Program-made: the position numbers and the translations under genes
Shown: piece by piece, positions 26,177 through 34,859 of the stretch
How the letters are laid out: each line of letters begins with the position of its first letter
Position numbering within the stretch: the stretch's first letter is position 1
Assembly: GCF_021869535.1 (NCBI RefSeq)
Contig: NW_026262690.1
Span: 64,612,995-64,676,994, forward strand
Reading direction: 5' to 3'
DNA from: Mytilus californianus
Lineage: Eukaryota; Mollusca; Bivalvia; Mytilida; Mytilidae
Length of the DNA: 64,000 bases
The notes under the pieces: generated by a model
Databases searched by the model: none
What the model saw: only the letters and a program-made list of their open reading frames with translations
Told to the model about the DNA's origin: nothing

Positions 26177-28987
26177 CAACGTCATACCAATATACAACCA
26201 CAAAAATTTTTTTGCAGTCGTATAAAAAGGATATTAACTTAATTTTGCCCTTTAATTGCTTTCACAAATAATTCTGACACATACTTAACTACTGAAAAAA
26301 TGCTGTTGACTTGAAGAGAATGATTATGTACTTAAACAATCTGACTTTTCAGAACCTAAGGAATAGAATCTTATTTATATTTCTTAAAAAGATTGATATA
26401 ATTAAAAAAATAACATGGACTTTCATAGCCAGTTAAAAATTAATTCTTACTAAAATTTTGTGAATCATCATATAAAATACCCAAATTGACCCTATAAATG
26501 TGATCACTGATGAGTAATGATTAATCAATATCACAATAAATATAATGAGTTTTATTGGAATGATTACTTGAGTTGATCTTGGCTTAGTCTTTGCATCTTG
26601 ATAATCTCATTATTGCAAGTTCTATCATAGAATGGGTTACTTCTTTCACCGAAATAATCCAGGATGTTGTTTGGATTAAGTAATGGTATCCATGCTGTAT
26701 CATGCCAACTTATTCCTAATGGATTATCTGAAATTAAACAAGAACAATTGTAAAAGTCTTATTGGGTCAAAAAAATCTTCGCTTATAAACTTTGCCACAT
26801 ACCGGTACATGCATTTATAATTTGAAGTAAAAGAGAGGATCTATAACTACTTATCTTTGAACAGATCTGTCAGATTTACAGGAAAGATGCTTATTTTCAA
26901 ACTTGAAACAATTTATTTTATACATGTCATACATGTATACATACAGTATAATACTGGGCAGTCTTTTTCTATAAAGTTACTATAAAACAGCGAAATTGTA
27001 AGATAGGAAAATTTTATGTGCATGTACATTAAGTAACCCTTAATGTGTGGGGCCATACCATTACAGCTTCCTCCCAAAATACTGTTTTTGGCTCTAATGG
27101 CCCTTCATTCTTTTGGAGGTCAACTGTATAAATGAACATGTACTTCGAAAAATTTATGTTAAAAACCTAAAAAAAGATAAGGACAGTTAAGCATTTTTAT
27201 GGAGACAAAAACATTTAAAAAAATGCCCTATGGTTTTTCAATAAGAACTATAGCAATTTTACTTTAAAAATTATATATAATTTGCAAAAATCTTGTTCGC
27301 ACACGTCCACATTCATCGAATTTATGTTGTTTCCTTTGAAAATTTATAATCTTTTTTTTTTGGCAATCAGATTTAACGCACGTTGCTATAGTTTACATTA
27401 AAGGAAACGCCTCAGACAGCCTGTAGGTGGTGCTCTTGGCATTGGAGTGTAAAACAACACTGTTTTGTACACAAATATGGCAACATAAAAGACATTTGGA
27501 AATAATTTTAACAATATCTTAAGGATTATGACCCTTTCTATAGGCTTGTGTATTACGAAATTTTCAAAGTGCTACAGTATCAAAACAGCAAAAATACAGA
27601 ATATAAGTGATGCGCCATTTTGTACATATACCAAAGGGAAACGTTGTGCAAAGCGATACTGTTTATTGTTTCATTGCATTGAATAGAAAATGGGGATTTT
27701 GTGGCAAATAAAGCCAAGATTTTTGAAAAAAATCTGCAGACTTTATTACAGAGATTTTCTTTATGAAATTATAAATATAGATTACTCACTTGTTTGTCCA
27801 TGATGTGCTAGCATTTATTGTTTATAAAAAGTCCTAAACAACCTTTATATTCCTACAAGAAGTACTTGAATAAGTCCATATTTATACTTATTTTAACGAA
27901 TACCTTTATTTATTTAGTATTTAACTGGTAACAGTTATTCCACGAGGACGTGGTGTGCCGGAGGCCTATCTTACACTGACACACCAAGTCCGATTGGGAC
28001 AATTATCATCCCAGCTTTTCTCGACTATAGGAAAAAATATTTAAGCTCCATAACATCTAGTTCAGAATGCCATACAATAATTATAATATACTTTATATTT
28101 TACTCTATAGTATATACCCTTAAGAGCCCCCAAATGTTTAAATATGTTAAATTAACAGTGAGTTTATATCCAGTCGTCCTGGTTTAGGGGTATGAATCAT
28201 GGCTTCATATGCTTAAGGTCTCGAGTTGGATTCCCCGCATAGACACTGGAAATTTAGTGGATTTTTTCTACATAAATTTTGAAAGTTAGTCTTATTTCTG
28301 CATAAATATTTCTAAGTTTTATTATGTGTTCGACGTTCCCACCAAAATGTTACAGAACAAAAGAAAGCATGCAGAACAAAGAAACTCAAGGTAAGGTGAT
28401 CTGGTAGGGGGTGATCCTACTCAGATCACCCCTCTTAGAACAAAGGAGTTGGGATGTAAGTTTTAGGGAAATAATTGCAAGAACTGCATGCAATAATCCT
28501 CTATCTACATGTATTGAGACCTTAATTGTCAAATATAGGAGTACAAGGGGAAAGGCTGTGGTTTCTTTATAAAAAAAAATCCATATGTAGCATTGTAACA
28601 ACAAAAGGGAACATAATCCTTAAGTTTTTGTTAAAAATTTTGTCCATGTGTTATGATGAATCTTACTAGATACACAGAGAAAATATTGTAGCCCACACCT
28701 GCACTCACATTAGTCATGTCAACGTATATTTGTTCCACCTAACAGAAGTTCCACTGGAAACTTTGTTATAAACAATGTCATAATATCTGTTCCTGTTGGA
28801 ACAAATATTCTATACCATTTATTCTGTTAGGAACATTTACTGTAAGTTTTATTCCAGTGGAAATAATATTCCAGAATATTGTTTCCATTTGGAACTTATA
28901 TTATGAAGGAACTTCTATTCCGTGACAATCGCTATTTGACCGCCATTACTGGACATCACCAAGGTTCCCGTAAAATTTTGGAGTCAT
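15153..28987 (-). CDS. MED6: Mediator of RNA polymerase II transcription subunit 6 (MED6), 8 exons
   Basis: Eight exons on the minus strand (28987-28960, 26727-26568, 20267-20176, 19004-18922, 18349-18310, 17246-17175, 15894-15760, 15271-15153) sum to 729 bp, 242 residues plus stop. I recall human MED6 as about 246 residues. MED6 is a head-module subunit of Mediator in the nucleus and helps couple activators to RNA polymerase II. Recognised family blocks are '[18 protein letters not shown]', '[14 protein letters not shown]', '[16 protein letters not shown]', '[20 protein letters not shown]', '[11 protein letters not shown]' and '[20 protein letters not shown]'. The C-terminus is lysine-rich and ends '[11 protein letters not shown]', like the basic tail of the human protein. 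All introns have GT/AG borders and compatible phases. Exon 1 is the weakest part. Introns 1 and 2 are long and packed with repeats. Confidence 0.95.
15760..15894 (-). CDS. MED6: MED6 exon 7
   Basis: The exon encodes '[20 protein letters not shown]', the conserved helix near the MED6 C-terminus, after a lysine/serine-rich stretch. The donor GTAACA joins phase 1 to exon 8. Confidence 0.95.
16078..16734 (-). repeat. Family B-like hairpin-headed repeat, inverted, in MED6 intron
   Basis: Read on the minus strand, it begins at 16729 with the GTCGAGCCTGCGACTTTTGTCGC head and the partner arm near 16696-16711. GC-rich sequence follows ('ctgaggcggcgtcc'), then three tandem units of about 185 bp ('aagcttctgtccaagtttgg' on the plus strand). 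It ends near 16080 with 'ggcgagacactgggtttcc'. The internal units differ from those of the 12487 copy although the head is shared. Confidence 0.8.
17175..17246 (-). CDS. MED6: MED6 exon 6
   Basis: The 72-bp exon encodes '[20 protein letters not shown]', matching the conserved PSKGYWW block. Phase 1-1. Confidence 0.95.
17430..17640. repeat. Mussel interspersed repeat (inverted orientation)
   Basis: The segment contains 'ttctttatgtgcctgtccca' with 'agtcaggagc' and 'gtggttgtcttttgttgctg'. It is shared with 34860-35070 and, in reverse complement, 33590-33660 and 39180-39260. Confidence 0.7.
17648..17770 (+). repeat. tRNA-derived SINE
   Basis: It has a tRNA-like head with an A-box-like 'tggctgagtggttttgg' and a B-box-like 'gagtttgaatccc' about 65 bp later. 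No intact cloverleaf or tRNA 3' end is visible. I call it a SINE head rather than a functional tRNA. Confidence 0.6.
18310..18349 (-). CDS. MED6: MED6 exon 5
   Basis: The 40-bp micro-exon encodes '[13 protein letters not shown]', matching the region that in human MED6 contains 'GIQSAFDEA'. The donor is GTATGT and the acceptor is tactttcag. Confidence 0.92.
18922..19004 (-). CDS. MED6: MED6 exon 4
   Basis: The exon encodes '[20 protein letters not shown]' and 'GSVINSRL', almost identical to the human block. Confidence 0.97.
19447..19640 (+). repeat. Degenerate tRNA-derived SINE
   Basis: The segment 'acacagtggtctaag' plus 'gagatgtgttagtctggttg' has the spacing of the SINE head at 17648 but is more decayed. 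The 3' part ('ctttctccaccaataaaaac') is a tail type I recall from bivalve SINEs. Confidence 0.45.
20176..20267 (-). CDS. MED6: MED6 exon 3
   Basis: The exon encodes '[20 protein letters not shown]' and 'KQHRHSPQQ', matching the human 'GIEYILLHAQEPILFII' block as I recall it. Phase 2-1. Confidence 0.96.
22765..22840. repeat. Hairpin 1 of a twin-hairpin insert
   Basis: The arms are at 22765-22793 (ataatttaaaagcagtgtaa then gggaagtaa) and 22813-22840 (ttacctcccttacactgttt). They pair with few mismatches around a 19-bp loop. Confidence 0.75.
22870..22947. repeat. Hairpin 2 of a twin-hairpin insert
   Basis: The arms 22870-22899 and 22919-22947 pair almost perfectly (one extra A in the left arm). 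They share their sequence with hairpin 1, so this is a tandem duplicate of the same inverted repeat. Confidence 0.8.
23943..26228 (+). repeat. Family A composite repeat, most complete copy
   Basis: In order: terminal block 'aataaaatgctccgcagggc' (23943) with gatacgaccgcagaggtcg; six 'ggttagattcagcatatcaa' units to 24760; a 36-bp-type array 'ttgctattgcgcaatactgt' (24805-25030); a purine-rich tract (25125-25190); five units of about 120 bp of the 'ttggcccctaattcctaaa' type; a GAC trinucleotide tract (26140-26173); and the hairpin end 'gcagtcgtataaaaa'. No transposase-like frame is seen. Confidence 0.9.
24805..25030 (+). repeat. Tandem array of gcgcaata/tgtgcaatt units
   Basis: About six copies of a 36-bp unit with core 'ttgctattgcgcaatactgt'. 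The same array in reverse complement occupies 45650-45875, and a short version lies at 52360-52440. It is an internal module of family A. Confidence 0.85.
26568..26727 (-). CDS. MED6: MED6 exon 2
   Basis: The exon encodes '[20 protein letters not shown]' then '[20 protein letters not shown]', the MED6 N-terminal signature. Acceptor tttaatttcag; donor GTAATC after 'CAACTCAA', phase 2. Confidence 0.97.
26728..28165 (-). other. MED6 intron 1, mostly unannotated
   Basis: No exon with coding similarity is seen here. A GC-richer segment at 27900-28020 ('cacgaggacgtggtgtgccg') has no similarity I recognise. Confidence 0.4.
28166..28345 (+). repeat. tRNA-derived SINE
   Basis: The tRNA-like head has an A-box-like 'tggtttaggggtatg' and a B-box-like 'gagttggattccccgc'. 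The body 'tagacactggaaatttagtg' and the tail 'gttcgacgttcccaccaaaa' follow. It differs in sequence from the 17648 and 38001 SINEs. Confidence 0.6.
28700..28930. repeat. MITE-like segment of ttcca/tggaa inverted motifs
   Basis: The segment is dense in short inverted pairs (gttccactggaaac, gttcctgttggaac, tattccagtggaaataa, tgtttccatttggaac). It resembles a foldback-type element. Exact ends are not clear. Confidence 0.5.
28960..28987 (-). CDS. MED6: MED6 exon 1 (proposed start)
   Basis: ATG at 28987-28985 opens a 28-bp exon encoding 'MTPKFYGNL' plus one base, then donor GTGATG. Phase 1 joins exactly to exon 2 and makes an Asp codon. The total becomes divisible by three and 242 residues long, close to the human length. 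MED6 N-termini are short and variable, so similarity cannot confirm it. The nearby minus-strand ATGGCG near 28945 stops after four codons and gives no phase match. Confidence 0.45.
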
Positions 28988-29000
28988 AACACAACATATC

Positions 29001-29038
29001 TGACGTCACAATGGAAAAGTGATTGTTGTATGACGTCA
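29001..29038. promoter_or_regulatory. Two perfect CRE/ATF palindromes upstream of MED6
   Basis: TGACGTCA occurs at 29001-29008 and again at 29031-29038, start-to-start 30 bp (about three helical turns), 14-51 bp upstream of the proposed MED6 ATG. Full CRE palindromes near start sites are typical of CREB/ATF-bound promoters. Function here is inference. Confidence 0.55.
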
Positions 29039-29798
29039 ATAGTTCAAAAGGCGCAGATTCTTGGGTCAACCGGCGCAGATTTCCATATAGCGATAAGGTG
29101 TATAATTTGCCATTATTCTCTAATTTTAATACTCAATGTTCGATTATGGCTTAAAACTGCGTATCTAGAGGTAACATGTATTTGAAATCAAGTTCAAACA
29201 CATAATCTCTAAAAATATGAAAAGACATTGAAATCCAAATAAAAAAAAAATGGGGGAAGCCGGCAAATTTATTTTAATTTTTAAGCTACTTAAGATGTTT
29301 TTGGCTACTTATAACTCCTGTCATATATTCTACATTCCAATATATCAGTCTTTCTAGAATTTTAAACCTTAAATTTACCCTTATCCAAAGACATCGCTTA
29401 TCAGAAATTTGCTTGTTAAAATTTGCACTTTTCTATTACAAGATTATGCAGTCGCCATTTTGAGTGTCACGTGATAACTTTCGTTAACAAGACATTTCGG
29501 CATTAAGACACATCGGAACCTAGGTCCAAAGGTCCGAAGACAGTTCGGCATCCGTTTTGGACATTAGTTTTTCTTGTCATCTAGGCTGTTTCTTAGTACA
29601 TATACATCATTTGATTGCTGAATGATAGACATGATAGCCTGAGCATGAAAAGTTGGCACTGTTCAATTTGTGTAAATCCAAACTACAGCACATAACTTGT
29701 ATGGTACAAGTTCATCTAATCCATTTGAAAGTTTATATCATTATTTAAATGATGATTGTGACATGAAAACGCCAACAAACTTATTTAAACCATCTCAC
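29039..29798. other. Spacer upstream of MED6
   Basis: A short direct repeat, 'ggcgcagatt', occurs at about 29050 and 29072. Otherwise I see nothing recognisable. Confidence 0.4.
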
Positions 29799-30619
29799 CG
29801 TACGGGGCGCCGAATGGGACTTGAACTTTTTGTAATCAAAGTCAATTTTGTGTACACAAAATTCAATTCTGTCATAACAACAGTCGCGGATCCAGGGGGG
29901 GTCCGGGGGTTTGAACCCCCCTTTTTTTGACGATCAATGCATTTGAATGGGGACATATAGTTGGAACCCCCCCTATATCCTGGGTTAGGAACCCCCCTTT
30001 TATAAATGGCTGGATCCGCCCCTGAGTTTAACAAAATCATTTTTGTCTTACAAAACTATGTGATACAGACTTGTTTTATGAGAACTTCAATTTTGTAATG
30101 ACAAAATTCTTTTTTGTAGACAAAATTTATGACAAAATTCAATTTTGTCAAATAGGTATGCAAATATAAACTTATGGAAATTAAAACACAAAATTCAATT
30201 TTGTTGTGATACAAAACTCAATTTTGTGAGGCAAAATTCAATTTTGTGTTTATTTTTGTCAGTGTAGAAAAAATTGAGTTTTGTTAAAACAGAAGTGAAA
30301 ATTTAACAAAACTCAATTTTGTCTACACAAAAATAAACACAAACTTCAACAAAATTGAATTTTGTGACAAAATCTCAGTTTTGTATGCAAATTAGTTCAC
30401 AGAATTCAAACTAAACTAATTGGCATACAAAATTGACTTTTGTCGCCTAATTTTCAAATTAGGTAACAAAAGTAAAGTCTGTGATACAAAAATGAATTTT
30501 GTCATGACAAATTTTGTTTAAACTGAACTCATTTTTGTTGAACAAAACTCACTTTTGTCCGTACAAAATTGAATTTCGAGTACAAAACTGCAAGAGTCCC
30601 GTTCGGCGCCCCGTTCACC
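29799..30619. mobile_element. TIR element filled with acaaaattcaattttgt palindromes
   Basis: The left end 'ccgtacggggcgccgaatgg' (29799 on) and the right end 'ccgttcggcgccccgttcac' (about 30599-30619) are imperfect inverted repeats of about 22 bp. The interior (29840-30590) has about ten variants of the palindrome ACAAAAyTsAATTTTGT in irregular spacing. There is no coding potential. A second small element is nested at 29883-30025. Confidence 0.7.
29883..30025. mobile_element. Nested MITE-like repeat with ggatcc ends
   Basis: The left end 'cgcggatccagggggggtcc' and the right end 'ggctggatccgcccctg' are inverted relatives. The interior is rich in C and G runs ('gaacccccc'). A diverged relative lies at 62396-62560 ('ggttccagggggcgtagagg' ... 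'tctgcccctgc'). Confidence 0.65.
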
Positions 30620-30945
30620 GTGGTCAGTCGACACCAATACAAAGGATCGACCAATACGTTCAAATAAAGCAAAAACAAATTGTAAGACACATCTACGAAT
30701 TCTTAACACCAATCTCCAGTCAATCAAACGTAAACAACATCTAGTCCAAAATTAGCTGCGGAACCGTAGCTCTTAGGTCCTTCTGATTTTTTTTACAATT
30801 AGAGAACCAGAGATATGTCTCTGGCGGACCATCTATGGTCCGCAAATTGTCAAAAAATATCCGATGATAATGACCTAAGAGCTAAGGTTCCGCAGCTAGT
30901 TCAAAATATCATAGAAAGCACTAAACCGGATATTTTAACCGAAAC

Positions 30946-31140
30946 AGAAACTTGAAGTTGGCTCGATTCAACTATCAAAGATATTCCCTGCAGAGTACAA
31001 ACTATACAGAAATGACAGGAAAATTCACCAGGGTGGAGGTGTACTCATATTAAATCAGACTTTATTAGCAATGAAGTTTAAGACCTAACACCTGATGATA
31101 AATCTGAAATAGTATGGGCCTCTGCATACGGGAAAGTATT
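30946..31140 (+). pseudogene. Non-LTR retrotransposon endonuclease remnant
   Basis: After frame corrections that I read only as evidence of decay, the segment resembles the end of an apurinic-type endonuclease domain: 'TETWLDSTIKDI', 'YRNDRKIHQGGGVLI', 'KSEIVWAS'. The GGGV motif and the acidic 'EIVW' motif are typical of LINE endonucleases. Frameshifts and a stop show it is dead. No reverse transcriptase follows. Confidence 0.55.
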
Positions 31141-31430
31141 GGTGTACGGGAAGAAAATAATTCTCTATTTTCTTTTCATCAATATTTTTGTAACAACCTG
31201 ATGGGCGCTTCCACAACAACTACATTTTGCTAAAGCACTCTTGTATCTACCAAGTATATTAAAAATCACTGAGATAATTTTCTACACCATATACATTTTT
31301 GAACAGTCTATACTACGTAATCTATTTTTATCATTTGACATACTTTTGTCATATCATTCTTGCTCAAATTTATCAAAAGATACATTTTGCAATATTCTTA
31401 GATAAAACCTTGTAGCACCATTACACAAAT
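31141..31430 (+). repeat. Dispersed 290-bp repeat, copy 1
   Basis: It is nearly identical to 34499-34790, from 'ggtgtacgggaagaaaataa' through 'ccattacacaaatat', with only a few substitutions. It immediately follows the endonuclease remnant here, whereas copy 2 has different flanks. Confidence 0.85.
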
Positions 31431-31508
31431 ATTCCATATCAAGTTCTTTAAACTTATTTTTCAATCTAAAATGCCAATTTTTTACTCTTCTACATGTGTT
31501 ACCCCATA

Positions 31509-31531
31509 ATATATATATATATATATATATA
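31509..31531. repeat. (TA)n microsatellite
   Basis: This is an uninterrupted AT dinucleotide run of about 23 bp. A similar run lies at 32386-32410, so the Penelope-like fragment is framed by two TA tracts. Confidence 0.9.
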
Positions 31532-31625
31532 TAGATTGCCTAACAATGTAATTTTAACACACTATTTAGTATGTAAATATAAGAATGTTTAAAATATTTA
31601 CAAAATGATGAAAATAAACGCAATA

Positions 31626-31653
31626 TTTCGCTAGACTAACTAGCTTTATCAAG
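31626..31653 (-). ncRNA. Degenerate hammerhead-ribozyme-like motif
   Basis: On the minus strand: TTGATAA, then a 5-bp stem GCTAG/CTAGC around a short loop, then GAAA. This matches the order CUGAUGA - stem II - GAAA of hammerhead ribozymes, which are known in Penelope-like elements. The first core box has two changes, so activity is doubtful. Confidence 0.45.
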
Positions 31654-31854
31654 CGTGCATCTATCCAGGTGAAATCGGATGTAGATGATAAGAAACTTTT
31701 GCAGCTCAATGTTTATGTTGCACTTGAATTTAGCTGCCTTGAAAATAATACATAATTTGGATGAAGTTCAAGATTTTTACAAAATTGGTGGTTGAAGTTA
31801 GCAACGTCCATTGGCCAATATTACAGGATAAAAAGGACGACGCTGTGTACTAAA

Positions 31855-32204
31855 TTATTCTTTATCTTTCCTGTATCTTTTCTCATCTTTTTCGTTAAGA
31901 CCATCAGGTTCTAAAGTGTGGAGTTGGTGGATCCAAAAATTTTCTCTTCTCCTTCTCGCCGTGGTGTCCCACTCAGTGTTGACTTCTATGATTTAGAAAG
32001 TAACATTATCAAAAGAATGTTTCGTTGAACGAAGATGTCTTGTGAGAGGACAGTTTTTGTTAGTTTTGTACCATGAACGATGGTTATTGAGCCGAATATT
32101 AAATTTGTCCATTGTTTCTCCCACATACTGAATGCCACAAGTGTCACATGTTAATATATAAATTGAGTTCTCCGTTTTACAGTTGGAATTTGAGTAGATG
32201 GTAT
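31855..32204 (-). pseudogene. Penelope-like GIY-YIG endonuclease remnant
   Basis: The minus-strand frame reads 'IYILTCDTCGIQYVGET', then 'FNIRLNNHRSWYKTN', 'CPLTRHLRSTKHSF', 'RRRRENFWIHQLHTLEP' and stops at 31855-31857. The paired Cys, the Y-V-G box, the Arg/His helix and the Glu before FWI are hallmarks of the GIY-YIG nuclease of Penelope-like elements. An in-frame stop after 'DNVTF' and the missing reverse transcriptase show it is a dead copy. Confidence 0.8.
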
Positions 32205-32277
32205 AATTTTGTTTAGTAACGGAGCTGATGAAAGAACTGCTTGTATTCTTTCATCAGCTCCGTTACTAAACAAAATT
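32205..32277. repeat. 32-bp perfect inverted repeat with 9-bp loop
   Basis: The arm at 32205-32236 (aattttgtttagtaacggag ...) is matched without error by 32246-32277. The loop is ctgcttgta. It sits exactly at the upstream break of the Penelope-like fragment. Confidence 0.92.
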
Positions 32278-32385
32278 TTGTTAGGCAATCTATAATTTTA
32301 TTTGTGTAATTGAATTAATCTCTGTACTGATTAATCCACACTCCCATAGATTTGTATGTCATGTGCTGCTATTTATAGGCACTTA

Positions 32386-32410
32386 TATATATATATATAT
32401 ATATATATAC
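32386..32410. repeat. (TA)n microsatellite
   Basis: An AT dinucleotide run on the far side of the Penelope-like fragment. Confidence 0.9.
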
Positions 32411-33335
32411 ACTCTTAATTTACTCTATCACCATTTTTTTTAAGGACCGGTCATTATTTATCTCCAGGGACCCTGAATATAAAGAGGGAGATCAGAAAAT
32501 AAATTTGGAACCTTGAAAAGATAGGTCAAAGGTTTCTTTATGTTAAAAGAACGGGACATGAGAAATTTTTAATTTTCAAATTGAAACAATCGAAAAATTA
32601 GCAAAAATAACAAATAGACAAAAGGAGAGAGCTAGGTGACAAACATGACAAAGGATCGAGAGGGAGAATTGTTTATGTACAAAATATACACCACAATATC
32701 ATTTGAGAAATAGAATATGACATGGTTCCTGTTTTCATATTTTTACGCATGGTACTCTTTGACGTAGTGGTCAAAACTTTCAATTTAGGAATTATGCTTG
32801 ATCTTATTTATGTTGATTTAAATTTCGGTTACAATAAAAAGAATGAGTTCGTGTTAACCAGACAATATTTGTTACCTTACAAACCTATTTGGCAGAGTGT
32901 TAAATGCTTATTCTAATTACTGCGACATCTGATTGCATTTTTCACATTATTAGATAAAAGCATCACATAAATTACTGAATTTACAGTATTATAGTAGATG
33001 TGCACAGATACGTATTACGTAAAATGACACAGTTTTTAATTAAGAATTTAATGCTTCTTTTTGTAAATTTATTTGGGTATAAAATTGTTGACCGAAGTAC
33101 ATTTTGTATGAAGCGCAGAAGCAAAAACACAACCTTTAACACATCTCAACATTAAGACCTAAACCTAAATAATATGAATGATAACAATAACAATATCATA
33201 AATGAAAAACATTGGTAGCTTATCTCCCTATTCCAATAAATATACATTTATGAAGGTAATATGTATTTCCATTGACCTTAAACAACCAGAAGCGGTAGAA
33301 ACACAGGAAGATTTAATCTGCATAAGTTTTGAAAT
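32411..33335. other. Intergenic, nothing recognised
   Basis: AT-rich sequence with no supported gene. A stub 'ctgaatttacagta' near 32976 matches the end of the MITE at 2892-3098. Confidence 0.4.
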
Positions 33336-33800
33336 TAATGTGAAAATTGAGAATGGAAATGGGGAATGTTTCAAAGAGACAACAACCCGACCAAAGAGCA
33401 GAAAACAGTCCAAGGCCACCATGCAATGGGTCTTCAACGCAACGAGAAAATCCCGCAACCGGAAGCGGGCTTCAGTTGGCCACTAAACAAAATTGTGTAC
33501 TAGTTCAGTGTAAATGGACGTCACACTAAACTCTGAAACATATAAATGAACTAAAATAAAAATAAAACATACAAGGCTAACAAAGGCCAGAGGCTCCTGA
33601 CTTGGGACAGGCGCAAAAATGCGGCGGGGTTACACATGTTTTGCGAGATCTCAACCCTCCCCTTTACCTCTAGCCAATGTAGAATAAATAAACACACAGC
33701 AATACGCACATTAAGAAGTCCGAGTCCGATGTCAGAAAAGGTAACAGAAGAAACTAAGCAAAATAACAATGATACATAAATTAACAAAGAACTACATGAC
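33336..33800. repeat. Common bivalve interspersed repeats
   Basis: The 33340-33560 part ('aaagagacaacaacccgacc', 'gagaaaatcccgcaacc') and 33575-33660 ('aaggccagaggctcctgact') match repeat types I recognise from mussel sequences. The open frames through them on both strands are repeat-borne. Confidence 0.65.
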
Positions 33801-34324
33801 AGCTCCAGACCTCAATTTAACTGATTTAAAGATTATGTCTTCATCATAAGAAAATGGTGCATGTATATAAATGGACATAAATGTATTTAAGACATTGTAA
33901 ATTTATCAGGTTGAAATTTGAAAAAAATCTTTTTCAACGGATTATACCAGTTTTGTATCACGAAAGCCTGTTTATTACCTATAAATAGCCCCCCTTTTTG
34001 CTCATCAAAGATGAATAATAATCCTTGCTCTGTTTAATTTCTCGTGTACATTAACCTATATCTGAATCATTTCATAATTTTCTTTAATGAAATCTCTTAA
34101 ATGATCTTTGAAGCAAAATTCCATCTGTTCTACCGTCATCATCACCAATAATTGAAGTCAGATTTGAATCTATATGATTATGTAATATAAAATCGGTTTT
34201 CTTTGATACATGATTTGCATCATTTTGGTGTCTAATATTACATTTTTATTGTGTTAATAGCTGTTGTATTTTTTGGTATTTGATTAGCAATTTAAACCAA
34301 TAAAAGCAAAATTAAATAAATATA

Positions 34325-34445
34325 AAAATAAGGATGCCAATGAGACAACTCTCCACAAGAGACTTAATGACACAGAAATTAACAATTATAGGTCACCGTA
34401 CGGCCTTCAACAATGAGCAAAGACCATACCGCATAGTCAGTCTAT
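34325..34445 (+). repeat. Mussel 'gccaatgagacaac' family repeat
   Basis: The segment reads 'aaggatgccaatgagacaac', then 'ataggtcaccgtacggcctt' and 'caacaatgagcaaag'. The same order occurs at 38945-39080 and 57595-57700, and in reverse at 35085-35235 and 56455-56575. Confidence 0.75.
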
Positions 34446-34498
34446 TAGGTTTCGTCTATTACAGTAATTTTCACAATTTTTTTTGTAGTTGTAGTTGT

Positions 34499-34790
34499 AT
34501 TGGTGTACGGGAAGAAAATAATACTCTATTTTCTTTTCATCAATATTTTTGTAACGACCTGATGGGCGCTTCCACAACAACTACATTTTGCTAAAGCACT
34601 CTTGTATCTACCAAGTATATAAAAGATCACTGAGATAATTTTCTACACCATATACATTTTTGAACAGTCTATACTACGTAATCTATTTTTATCATTTGAC
34701 ATACTTTTGTCATACCATTCTTGCTCAAATTTATCAAAAGATACATTTTGCAATATTCTTAAATAAAACCTTGTAGCACCATTACACAAA
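34499..34790 (+). repeat. Dispersed 290-bp repeat, copy 2
   Basis: Near-identical to 31141-31430. High identity suggests recent spread. Confidence 0.85.
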
Positions 34791-34859
34791 TATGTATTTC
34801 TATTTGTAAAAATGTATCCATCTGATGAGTTAATCCTTTTTCAACTGATTTTTATAGTT

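Larger units (their letters stand above)
31530..32295 (-). mobile_element. Penelope-like retroelement fragment, 5'-rearranged
   Basis: The fragment is bounded by 'atagattgcctaacaa' at 31531 and its reverse complement at 32278-32294. It contains a decayed GIY-YIG endonuclease (31855-32204), a hammerhead-like motif near 31626-31653 and a 32-bp perfect inverted repeat at 32205-32277. The reverse transcriptase is absent. Confidence 0.7.

Noticed and set aside
28941..28947. Minus-strand ATGGCG as MED6 start
   Set aside because: It runs into a stop after four codons, and its only possible donor gives phase 0, not the phase 1 required by exon 2.
33202..33529. Open frames of 60-94 codons
   Set aside because: They cross a known type of mussel interspersed repeat and have no recognised domain.
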